NCBI GenBank assembly: GCA_017506865.1 | Contig: JAFCMP010000523.1 | Coordinates: 124,001 to 188,000 of the forward strand | Source: Tribonema minus | Taxonomy: Eukaryota > Sar > Xanthophyceae > Tribonematales > Tribonemataceae | Direction of reading: 5' to 3' | DNA length: 64,000 nt | Part shown: positions 11,976 through 23,300 of the stretch, piece by piece | Position numbering within the stretch: the first letter of the stretch is position 1 | Layout: every line of letters begins with the position of its first letter | Made by a program: the position numbers and the translations under genes | Notes under the pieces: generated by a model | Database searches by the model: none | Told to the model about the DNA's origin: nothing | What the model saw: the letters and a program-made list of their open reading frames with translations, nothing else

Positions 11976-13871
11976 ATGTCGGCGGAGGAAGTTGCCAAGG
12001 CCTTTGCGCAACACTTCTATCAGGTGTGTGTGCCCGTGCTTTTCGTCATTTGCACTCGGATCCAAGCCTGCTTAGAACAAGCAAGAGGTGGCCCGCCCTA
12101 CAGTCTCAGACCACGTCGCGGGCGCAGTACATGAGAACCGTGTTTCTTCTTCAGTTGTGATTTCACCTGCTGCCAGTACCTGAGCATAGGCTGCATGAGG
12201 GGATCCAAATAGCAGCAACGGTCTGTTCCTGTGACAGCACGCAAGATCGCAGAGCCTGAGAGTCCGCTTTCGCACATGTTGCTGATTTTGCGTTTGTGGC
12301 TTGTGCCATGCAGACATTCACAGCAAATGCACAGAGCCTGGCGCCGTTGTACAACGACCGGTCCATGCTGACTTTCGAGGGACAGGCGTCGGTGGGAGCA
12401 CAGGTGCGTCATGCTGCAAGCATCTGCTGCGTGTGAATCAATACTGTTGCTTGTCACTTAGCCTCAGGATTTCGCATGCAACCTTGCAATCACACAATGC
12501 TTTGCGGAAATCTTGTGCATGACCTGTCTTAATCTTGCAGCACACACAAGCTCAGCTTCTGCTCGCCTGGATGCAGAGGCCCACGTGACTGTCCCTTCGT
12601 TGCTGGAAACCAATCACTGTGAAACACTTCTGAAGTATCTGATTACGTCCTGTGCGCCTTACATTTTTGACAGCGATGTTGTCGTGTGGACCCGTTTGCG
12701 GCCAATTGTCAACGTGCCTCACAGCAAACATACCCCTAATGTTTACAGCATATGACGCGCAGCCACCTGCTGAAGCACCTGATCAACCACTGGCGCTCCA
12801 CGTGCACACGTGTGGTCTCACTTCCCTCTCGTTGTGGCTACTTGCACACGGCACGCTGTCTCAGGCGATCATCCAGAAGTACGTATCCATCGGGAAGCTG
12901 GCCTTTGACCAAAACACACTGGACGTGCAGGTGAGATCAGGCCGCAGTGCTGATGCAATACCTCTACATTGGCTCAAGCACCAGCACCGAAATTGGTGAA
13001 GCTGCACCTGTCGATTGCTGAGCCTGCCAGATTTAGGGTCAGAGTCAGGGAGAGCACGGCCTGGTAAGGTGAGGGTTTGGCAGAACACCGGCAATGTAGG
13101 CCTCTGCGGAAGGTGCATGGCACGTTCATCTCAAACTTGATGAGTTACGCTGTCACCATCGGCGCGCATTGCTGCACTCTGAACTGGCAGCCCTCGCCGC
13201 CCGCGTCAGTGCTGCAAATGTATGCTGCGACCACAGATGCCTCTTCGCGCCACGCACTGGCGAGTCGTTACTCTTGAGAACTGTGCCGAGGCGCGCGTGC
13301 CGTTCACATGACCGTGCGTCGCCGACACCTCGGCCTCCCGCGTTTGCTCCCCCTGCAGCCATCCGTGGACGCGAATGCCATCTGCATCCACATCACGGGG
13401 AAGGTCAAGATCGACAGCAACAACCCCATCCACTACACTCAATTTTTCCAGCTGGTGAGTGCGCGGGGCGGCCCACACATGGGCACGCGCGCGTCAGACG
13501 ACGACGCCGCCCCCTATTCATCGTCTGCGTGCCTCCTGTCATCTCTGAGAAGAACCGGCTGCGTGTCTTGCATGTTGAAGTAGACAATGGAAAATGCCTT
13601 GCTGAGCCTTGCAACCATCAGGGGGACTTGTCAGGGCTGGTATTGGGTATACGATCGTGCGCTGCTTGCGCAGCGCTTCACTCCGTCCTCATTGCCTGCA
13701 CCGTTCCACCGTTTGCAATCGCGAGCATACCTTCCACGGAGACATGCTGTGACCACAACCGTGACCTGAACCTGCGACTGACGCGCACTTCTCAACGCGC
13801 GCACGCAGGTCGCCTCGGGGCCATCGCAGTACTACGTTCACAACGATATTTTCCGGCTCGTTTACGCATGA
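11976..13871 (+). CDS. NTF2: Nuclear transport factor 2 (NTF2)
   Basis: Imports RanGDP into the nucleus and binds FxFG nucleoporins as a homodimer. Five phase-0 exons: 11976-12023, 12314-12403, 12865-12930, 13359-13454, 13809-13871 (363 nt, 120 aa, close to the usual 120-127). Family signatures in order: MSAEEVAKAFAQHFYQ at the N terminus, LAPLYNDRSMLTFEGQ (18-40), AIIQKYVSIG with KLAFDQNTLDVQ (47-68), ITGKVKIDSNNPIHYTQFF (about 80-99) and the C-terminal YYVHNDIFRLVYA. These cover the whole cone-shaped fold. The missing residues relative to animal proteins fall near exon junctions and may reflect a true short form. Donors include GTGTGT, GTGCGT, GTGAGA and GTGAGT. Confidence 0.96.
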
Positions 13872-14817
13872 GACGAACCCCTCCACTGGCGGCAGCGAGC
13901 GCTGCGGAGCGGCGCTGCTGCCTGAGCGCTGCCGCCCACGCGCGCGCGGCAGGGGGGTGGGGGAAGGAGGGGAAGGAACCAGGGGCTGTGGGGGGGGGCA
14001 TGCCCCCCCCCCCCGGGCCACCCATTGTAAGGTTCAGGCGCAGCAGCCGTGGCGTTGCTCAGGAGTAGCTGCCGCTGCTGCGCGCACGCACGCTCGTGGG
14101 CCGAGGCGATTGCGGGGCGCTGCAATACGCGCCGGCGGCGGCAGCGCTGAGTGGTGCGCACACCGCGCACGGAGGGCGCGAGGGGGTGAGGGGGGGGGGA
14201 GGGAGGGGGGGAGTCGACAGTTGGCACCGATGTCGAATGTGAATGGAACTGTTACTGCGTTTCAATGGCAGCGCGCAGGTCAGGTCGTCGCTACGCGCTG
14301 TGTACTGCGCCTTGTCCTGCATGCAATGCAAGTTTTGTTTTCCATTTCCTTGGGGGGAGATCTGGTGCGTCATTGTCTATGTCAGAGTGAAGTGTGTGTC
14401 GTGTGCAACGCGCGGGGTTGCTTGCGCAACACCTGCGCCCGCTGCAGCAGCGCACAATGTCATCGGCAACACGCATTGCGAGCAAGCAACCGTCAAGGGC
14501 GCACGAATATTGTAGGATGATGTCGTCATTACACTCATGGTCGCAAGTGTCCCCTGCCACCCGTATCGCTGGTGCCGGCTGTTGCGCACCAGCACCGTGG
14601 GCGCATTTCGTGCAGCGCTACGGCAGTATACGGCACGCACATCGAAGGGACAGACACGCAGCTGCAACAGCTCAGCAGCTGCTAGACACAAGACACATAA
14701 AAACACTTGCTCTGGGTGCCCCCCCCCCCCCCCCTCCGGCGCCACGCGCATCCCCCCGCTGCCCTCCCTCGACCGCCTGTCCAGCGTGGAGCACTGTGCC
14801 CGCTGCTGCGGCAGCGC
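13872..14817. other. Convergent 3' interval between NTF2 and the EF-hand gene
   Basis: It holds long G and C homopolymer runs (about 13990-14020, 14186-14212, 14719-14734) and no supported exon. Both neighbours' 3' UTRs must lie here. Confidence 0.5.
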
Positions 14818-17800
14818 TCAGTGAGCGTAGGCCGCGGTGGGCAGCTGCGCCGCGGAGTGCACCGTGCGCAGCAGGTCGTTGTACTGCAGCGACGGCATGG
14901 CGTCAGCGCCGTGTCCGGCCTGGCGATGACAGACGTGCGGCGGGAATGGGAGCGGCGGTGAGGGGTGAATTACCGTAGGTCACTTTGGCGCCCATGAGCC
15001 GACCATGAGCGCGCTGTTGAAAAGTTGTCAGCAGAAGCGATGCTCAGCAACCTGCGGCCCAGGCAGCACGCGCGCTTTGAAGCGCGCGAATGTTGGGAGC
15101 CCGGAGGCAGGCCAGCGTGTAGCTGAGAAACTCTAGCAACACAGAGTGCTCATTTTCAGTGCATGCAGCGAGCAAACAAGCAACATGAGGCGCCATTGCT
15201 GCTGCCCAGTATGGCACAGGTCAAGCGATGATGATCAACAATGTTGACTCTCAACACGGCCGTTGTCAGCGACCCCAAAGCACATGAGCCAGAGTCTTGA
15301 TATCCTCGGAGCAGTACACGCAACACACGACGCCTCACACACGTACCTTGTGTGCGGACACCGTCGAGATGCTGCCGTAGGCCTGCGCCCTGTGCCTGTG
15401 GGCCTTTAGCAAGGCTTGCAAGTCCTCGGCGTCCACCGCCAGACCTGCACACGCAGTGTTCAACACGGCATTTGCAAACGCTCAGCGTGCATTCCCTCCA
15501 CACTGTCTTGATGTGCTTGCGTCCACGTGCCCGGCCCTCATGGCCGCACCGCTCGGCAGGGCGTGCGAAGCGTGCGTGCATCGCGCAGGTCTGGGCTGCT
15601 GGCAGCGCGGCTTGTGTGACCGAACACGCAACAACTCCCGAGCATGGCAATGTGTCGGTGCATGGCAACGCATGTAATCGCAGCGCCACTCAGCGCCGTG
15701 GCAAGGCGCGCTGATAAGCCGGGTGCCACGCGGTTTCGTCGGGATGACATCAATATGGAGATCGCTTTTCACGCAGCACATGGGGCATCACGGTCTGTGC
15801 GCTGCAGCATTTGGTGAGATGTGAGCGTCTGCTGCCGCTGCAGAGCATTGCCACGTGGTTGTGCGCACGATGGCGGAGCACTTGTGCTGCCGGACCGGCG
15901 CGACTCGAGTCGACGCAACTCATGACTCGACTCACCATGCTTGTGGGTGATGCGCTGGAAGTCCTGGGCGCTGACGACGCCGCGCCTGTAGGGCGACTCG
16001 TGCTGCTTCAGGTCGGCCCTGCGCGGACGCGGATCGCACGCATTCGGCACGTGTGAGTCGCACGCTTGAGTCGCATGGAATGCGCACGGCCGGCTTTCAC
16101 ATTCAATCAAAGTTTGCTGATGTTTGCGGGTGTGCTCTCTGCCAGGCTGCATCAGTCCCGGGGACGGCTGAAGATGCGGCAGTGGCCCACAAAGCCACGC
16201 GCACTCTGCGCCGCCGTGCGCAGCGCGATCAACACCGCAGCCAGTGCCTTCCACCGACGCAAACAGCGCGGCAAGCGCTGCACACCCGCCTCCCCGCCGC
16301 TGACGCTCCACCAACCCCACAAACTGACAGCCAAGCACCACTTCTGGAGCAAATGGCGGTCACACGCTCTTCTTTTGCCGTCTGCACACTCAACGGTCAC
16401 GGCTACCGGCGCGCGCGCCGTCGCTCACTTGAGAGCGCCCATGACGCGCAGCATGTCGGCGCGCATGAGGCGGTGGATGTCCTGCGTCCGCGGCAGCTCT
16501 GCTGAGACGCCCAGTGACGGCAGCCCGCCGCCGCCGCCGCCGCTGCTGCCGGGCTCGCGCGCCTTGAAGCTGCCGGGCGCGCCTGCGCCGCCCGACGCGC
16601 GGCCGCGCACCCACACCGGCCTGTCGAGCACTGCCTCACGCGAGAGGGGGGCACGGGTGTGTGCGAATGAGTGAGTGAGGGAGTGAGTCAATGAGTGAGC
16701 GAGTGAGTGAGTGAGTGAGTGAGTGAGTGAGTGAGTGAGTGAGTGAGTGAGTGAGTGAGTGAGTAGTGCACCCACACCGGCCTGTCGAGCACAGCCTCAC
16801 GGCGCGAGAAGGGGCACGTGTGTGTGTCTGCGAGTGAGTGAGTGAGTGAGTGAGGAAGTGAGTGACTGATGGTGGTTCTGGCCGTCAAGTGAGCTTCAGG
16901 CCTGCGTTGTGCTGTACGGTGCGTGGTCACAGACCCCTCGTTTCGGGCCATGCTCCGATTTCAGGTTCTTGGGGGGGTGGGCGCTGCTGAAGTGTTCACT
17001 GTGTGGGGATGTGTATACTTTTTTTACATGTAGTATCAAGCCGTTGTCTGGGTGCGCGTGCAGCACTGGACCATCCGCGGGATGCACGACGAGCAGCTTC
17101 CCAGTACTCGAGCAAATGCATCACGGTGGGTGGGCAAACGACGTGTCCTCAAAGACTACGTTGAAGCCCATTAAGCTGCAGAAATGTGGACAAGAGGCTC
17201 ACAAGCCTTGCTGCCTTCGTGTGACAGCCACATCGAAGTTTGAGATTTGTCGTCACGGCCACCTCATACGGGGCCGACCAGCGCCGTTTCGCAACACCAC
17301 TCAATATGTACATGCATTTCATTTGCGACAGTGCATCAATTCAAGTGCCGCTGCGCGGCGAGTGACGCACCTACGCCCACTCGCGCGCAAGAGTTCTGGT
17401 TGGTGATGCGCTTGGAGTAGCCTGTGCACGTGCTGGCCAGGCTGTGAGGGGGGCACGGGGGGGGGGCAAACATGCGCAGCAGTGATCAGCAGGCGGCGAC
17501 ATAATGTCACCTGATGAAGTTGAACGCCTGCAATTGGGAGGTCCCCGCAGTCTAAGCAGTGCCCTGAGCGTCGAGCATAGTGTGCAGCGCGTTGTACGTG
17601 AGGAGGTGCATACTTGCCGACCATATAAGCGCACGATATAATAACAAGTGCCCGCCTGCCGCGAAGCAGCCTGAGTCACAGGCGGCGCAGCAGTGGCGAA
17701 CGCAGTACGCAACACACAGCGACACCGCATCCCCTCTGCTGACCACTACCAACTCGTGCAATCGCCACCGCACAAACCACCTGCCCCCCCCCCCCACACA

Positions 17801-20250
17801 CTCACCTCTCGGCGCTGGCGCAGCCGCTCAGCGTCCCCCCTACGCCCGCCGCAGCAGTAGCAGGACGCGCGCGCCCCGCCGCCGCCGCTGCCGCCGCCGC
17901 CGCCGCCGGCGACCGGTAGCCGCGCTGGCTCAGCGGCCGCGACGCGACGCTCGCACTGCTGCTGCCGCCGGCGCTGCCGAGGGCGCCGCGTGCGCGCATG
18001 GTGACGAGGCAGCGCTTGAGGAAGTCGGCGTAGGCGACGGCGCGGCCGCCGGGCGCCGCGGCGTCGTCGCGCGCGTGCTTGCCGATGTACGCCGCGATCT
18101 GGGGGGTAAGGGGGGGGGGGGGGGGGGGAGGGGGGGGGAGGGGGGGGTGAGCACCTCGAGCGGTTTGCAATTGCCGTCATCTGAATCACAGAGAAGGAGG
18201 GGGGTAAGGGTGCACGCGGCAAAAATTGTGCGAGCCACAATCTGAAGTGTAAGGGGGGCGTGGGGGGGGGATTGAGCACATCCAGGGTGTATACATTCCG
18301 CGATCTGAAACAGAGAGAAGAAGAGGGGTGAGGGTGAACGCGGCAACACCACGTGCGCAAGCGCAGCGGTCGCAGATTGGTGGCGCTTTCAGCGTAAGAT
18401 GTGTGGCTATGGCAGCTGATGCGTGTGAAGTGCCGATGTGCGGCTCACATTTCAAATATATGCCTTCAAGCTGCCCTGCAGGCGGCTGACTATGCGACAG
18501 TCCTTGCATAAGCACAAAGCCGGGGGCAGAGCAGACAGTATACTGGCGGCTTAGCGAGACATCATAGCCGCAGCTTGCCGGCGCGCCGCTGCTGTTGCTT
18601 AGCCACAAACAAGCACCGCCCGGTGCAGGACTACAACAAAGTTCAGCTCGCATGCTCAATACGCCAATACGGGCACACTACCACACATACACTCTTGCAC
18701 AAGTACTGCGACCGCAATACAAAGTGCGCGCGCAGCCCGCCGTCCGCACGCGCGCGCGCGCCTCATTTCCGTGGGCCCCATGCCGTGCGCGGCGTGCGTC
18801 ATCTTGAGGACGCCGTCCGATGCGAAGCCACAGACGGGGGCCTGCCCAGGTGTAGTGCCAGCATTGAGTTCAGCTCGCATGCTCAACACATCAGTATGGG
18901 CACACTGCCACAGGTGCATACATTCTTGGAGGACAGACACTGCCACCGCGGTGCAAACTGCGCGCGCCTCACCTCCGTGGGGCCCATGCCGTGCGCGGCG
19001 TGCGTCATCTTGAGGACGCCGTCGAAGTCGCGCTGGCTCACCCAGCCCGTGCGCCGCGTGTCGAGCTGGCGAAACGTGTGCAGCAGCTGCCGCCACCGCC
19101 CATGCATCTGGAGTGCCATCTGCTCAGGGAGGGGGGCGGGGGGGGGGCATGGCATCCGCGCAAGTCATGCAGCCGCCTGTGCATCTGTGGGTGGTGGCGG
19201 CATGAGCACGCACGGCCTACGAATGCGACAGCACCGCAGCCGCCGCGCAGCGAAAATGGCTTGCAGGCATTGCATATTGTTGGCACCAAGCACTGTTATT
19301 GGCACCAGCAAGCAACAGTGCGTGCATTGACGGCAACAGGGGGGAGGGAAGGCATCCATCCAAATACCCGACTCGCGAGCGGAAGAGGCGCCCGAGGCTC
19401 AGCTGCTGCAGCGTTGCGGCCGTGCCGCCCCACCGCCACCACACCGCTGCTTCGACGCTGCGCTACGCCACTGCTGAGCACTGCCATTGGCGCGCACCTC
19501 TCTCGCGCGCCCAGCACTCACCTTGATCTCGGCGGCGTCGACAAACCCGCGCGACCCCGGGGCATCCTCACCGCCGCTGCCGCCGCGGCCCGCCGCCGCC
19601 GCGCCCGACAGCGCCTCCAGCGCCGCCGCCGCCGCCGCCGCCGCGTCGCCCGCGCTCGCAACGCGCTGCAACGCCGGCGCCGTGGCGGGCCGCTGATCGG
19701 CGGCAGCACCGTGTGCGGCGGCGGCAGGTTCAGCGCCCGTGCGCAGGAAGGCCTTGAGGTGCGCGAAGTCCCACGTGCGGGGGACGAGGGGGGAGGCGCC
19801 GGCGGGGAGGGGGGCGGCGTGGCGCGCGAGCAGCTGCTGCAGCGCGCGGTTCTCGACGGGCTCGGTGACGCCGAGGTGCTTGAGGCACGCTCTGGGGGCG
19901 GCGGCGGTGGCGGCAGGGGGGAGGGGGCAGCGTGCGCGTATGAGCGCACGTCAGGCGGCCGCGCGTGAACGAGCTGACTTAGAGGGGGGGGGGTTAATGG
20001 GGCGCAGGTGCTGCAACACGCGCCGGATGTGGCGGCGCCGCAAGGCGCTGCAGGTTGCATGTGTATGAGGTGCAGGTTGAGCGCCGCCACCGACGAGTGA
20101 GTCGCGCTGCCGGCGGCAGCAGCATTAGCAAGAGCAGCAGCACCAGTAGCAGGAGCGGCGGCAGCAGCAGCAGCAGCAGCACCGCCAGCTCCAGCAACAG
20201 CAGCAGCGGCGGCGGCAGCAGCAGCAGCAGTAGCAGCGGCAGCGGCGGCA

Positions 20251-20346
<96 letters not shown>

Positions 20347-23300
20347 GCAGCAGCAGCAGCAGAACCATGAGCGTACCTGAGGCCCGCTGCATTGATGGCG
20401 TTGACTCCCTTGGGGTCCATGGCGGCAAAGCACTCAATGGGCCTGCTGCCAAAGGCCCTCTCTAGGCCCGCGCGCAGCAGCTGCTCCAACGCGTCTAGCT
20501 CCTCCTCGGAGGCCATCTCCTGCGGTCGAGCATGGTGCCATGTGGTCAGTTAGCGAAAGCAGTATGCGCTGTGGTGTGGGCATGTATAGCGGCACGTGCA
20601 GCATTCAGGCGGTGAGAATAAGTTGGTTATGGTCACGCCCCTGTGTGCAAGGGGCGGTGTTGAAAGTTACTGATTCACTGATTCCCCTGGGCCATCCCAC
20701 CTTGAGGGCTAGAGATGAGAACAGAAGGGAGCCAGGGGGGCAGAAGTCGCCGTTCTACGCATTCAGGAGGCGATCCGGCATAGAGCGGTACAGGCCAGGT
20801 ATTGACATGATGCATGACAACACGTGCGCCGCGCATGCCGCGCTTCCGCGCACCACTATGGTAAAGCTGTGCCGCAGGTCTGCCGGTGCCTGCGCCGCGG
20901 CTGCGCACGTATCATATCCAGCCAGTCCACAACAATTTTACAAGGGCGTTGCATGGACCAAGTCGCCCTCCGGTGCCATCACACACGCTGGGTTGACGCT
21001 CGCCGCGATGCTGCCGGTGCACACACAGCATCGAGTTCAACTACCTAGCACCGCTTCAAGAGCACAGCGCGCCGCCGCTCGACGACGCACAACTTCACAG
21101 TTGAAGCACCAATGCACAACTTCAAAGGCGTGACGCCCCTCGCGCATGCGCTCACCCGCTGCGCCAGCGCCTCCAGGTCCGCCGGCGTGAGCGGCGGCGG
21201 CAGCGCCTCGCTGTCAAGGATCGTCTCGATGAGCTCCTGGAACGACACGGCGCCGCGCGCGCGGCGGTCGTAGCGCGCAAACAGCTGGCGCGCCTGCTCG
21301 TCGGTCGCGCTGAGCCGCAGCGACACGAGCGCGTCGCGCAGGTCCGGCGCCACAATGTCGGCGGTCTGCGGGGGCGGCAGCGTCAGTGGCGGTGTGTTGG
21401 CGGCGACGGTGGCGGCGGCGGCGACGGAGGCAGTGGCGGTGGCGGCGGCGGCGGCAGCGGCAGCGCGGCGGTGGCGGTGGCGGCGGCGACGGCGGAAGCG
21501 GAGGCGGAGGCGGCGGCGGCGGCGGCACCGCGAGAGTGCGCGCGGGCAGGCAGGAGCAGAGGGGGTTAGGTCCTGATGGCGGCATTAGCAGCGGCAGGCA
21601 CACGTGTCTGGGGCTAGTGGAGCGGGGCATAGGTTTCGGACAAACCAGCTACCACCGTGCTGACACCTGACACGAACTCCATGTGACGCAACTTCACCTG
21701 CATGGCACAACTTCGCTGCTCCTTCAGCGACACTGACATGGCCGAGACATGGCAGTATATAGGGCGCTGGCGGTCGGCCTCAGTGTCATGATGCTCGGCC
21801 TCAGTGCCATGATGCCAGGGCCATCAACGAACTGGTAAAGCATGGTAAAGCACTTGATTTTGCCGGTGCTACATTCGGTGCAAACAAAGCAATGCATCGC
21901 TCAGTCCAGGCTGGCGAGTGAGCAACCGACAGCAGTTGTTCGCACAGCATCCCGCATCGCTGGGACAAATCACGAGTGCTGCACTGTACGCACTTCCCTC
22001 GTCCCCGCCAGCCATGCATGCACACATTACGGCACACGTCGATTGTGGTGTGACCACACACTTACACACATGCACACACCTGCTTGCGAGTCACGCGTCG
22101 GAATGCGCGCAGCATCTCGTGGGGGCCCGCCTTCATGCTGGCGGCGATGCGCGCGCGCAGCCGCGTGTGCAGCTCCGCGAGCGCAGACTGTCCGCCGCCG
22201 CCGCAGCCGCCGCCGCTGCAGCCGCCGCTGACAATGACGCAGCCGCGGGCGCTGCGCTCCTGCGCAGCAGCGATCTGCAGAAGGGGGTGGGGGATGGGGG
22301 GGGTGGGGGGATGGTCAGGGCGCCGCAGCTGCTGAGCAATGTGGTGCTTCATAAGTGTTGTGGTGGTACAATGTGTGCTCTTGGACAGCTCGTCAGATTA
22401 GAGGATCATGCAGGGTGCCAGTGCTCTGCGTGTCTGCTGCGGCGCACCTGGGACCGGCATCGGCGGTGCGCAGCGATGCACGCGTGGCGGCGTGCTTCGG
22501 GCGGCCTCGGTGCAGTGCATCCAGCCACTGTTTATTGCACGCCGAGCTCAGGTGATCGCCACGCGCACGCAGCATGCAAAGTCGTTCCAAGGCGCAACGA
22601 CCCGCACGGCCCTCACCGTGGTCGGTGCCATCTCGACCCCCAATCGCGATTCTGGCGCTTTTACCAACATTTTAAGCCTCACCTGGCGTGGGTATGCATT
22701 TCTACCTCACTTAAATTCCAGCCCCATTTTCGATTGTGATTTTGAGCCATCATTGAGGCGTGATTGGCGCCTTCCACGGCAGGTCCGTGCTGGCGGTGAC
22801 GCTCAACGTGACCCCAACTTCAACAGTACTCATAACGTCAACATTAGCCCTAATGTCTACCTCGACCCCAACCCTCACCTTGACGTGGTCGGCGCCCCTC
22901 AACCATGTTGGTGGCGACGCTCAGTGTGACCCCAACTTCAACCCTGCTTCGACCTCAATCCTAGCCCTCACCTTAGCGTGGTCTGCGCCCTCTACCAGCA
23001 GGCCCGTGTTGACGGCGACGCTCAACTGCAACTCTACTCCTAACCGCAACCCTAGCCCTCACCTTAGCATGATCCGCGCCCTCCACCAGCAGGCCCATGT
23101 TGACGGCGACGCTCAGGTTAAACCTCAACTGCCACCCTACTCCTAACCTCAGCCCTAGCCCTACTCCTAACCTCAACCTTAGCCCTCACCTTAGCGTGGT
23201 CGGCGCCTTCAACCAGCAGGCCCGTATTGGCGGTGGCGCTCGCCGTGACCCAAGAGCGGAACTCGGCAAAGTCAATCATGCCGCTGCCGTCCTCATCAAA

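Noticed and set aside
16152..16300. Frame with WKALAAVLIALRTAAQSARG on the minus strand
   Set aside because: Looks helical, but the exon at 16630-16429 joins 16018-15936 in phase to give VMGALKADLKQHE, which fits the module plan better.
17000..17130. Exon-like frame reading YWEAARRASRGW on the minus strand
   Set aside because: No usable donor, and the exons at 17441-17371 and 16630-16429 join in phase without it.
19994..20465. Poly-Pro, poly-Gly or poly-Arg proteins across the CGG tract
   Set aside because: Translations of a simple repeat lying in an intron.
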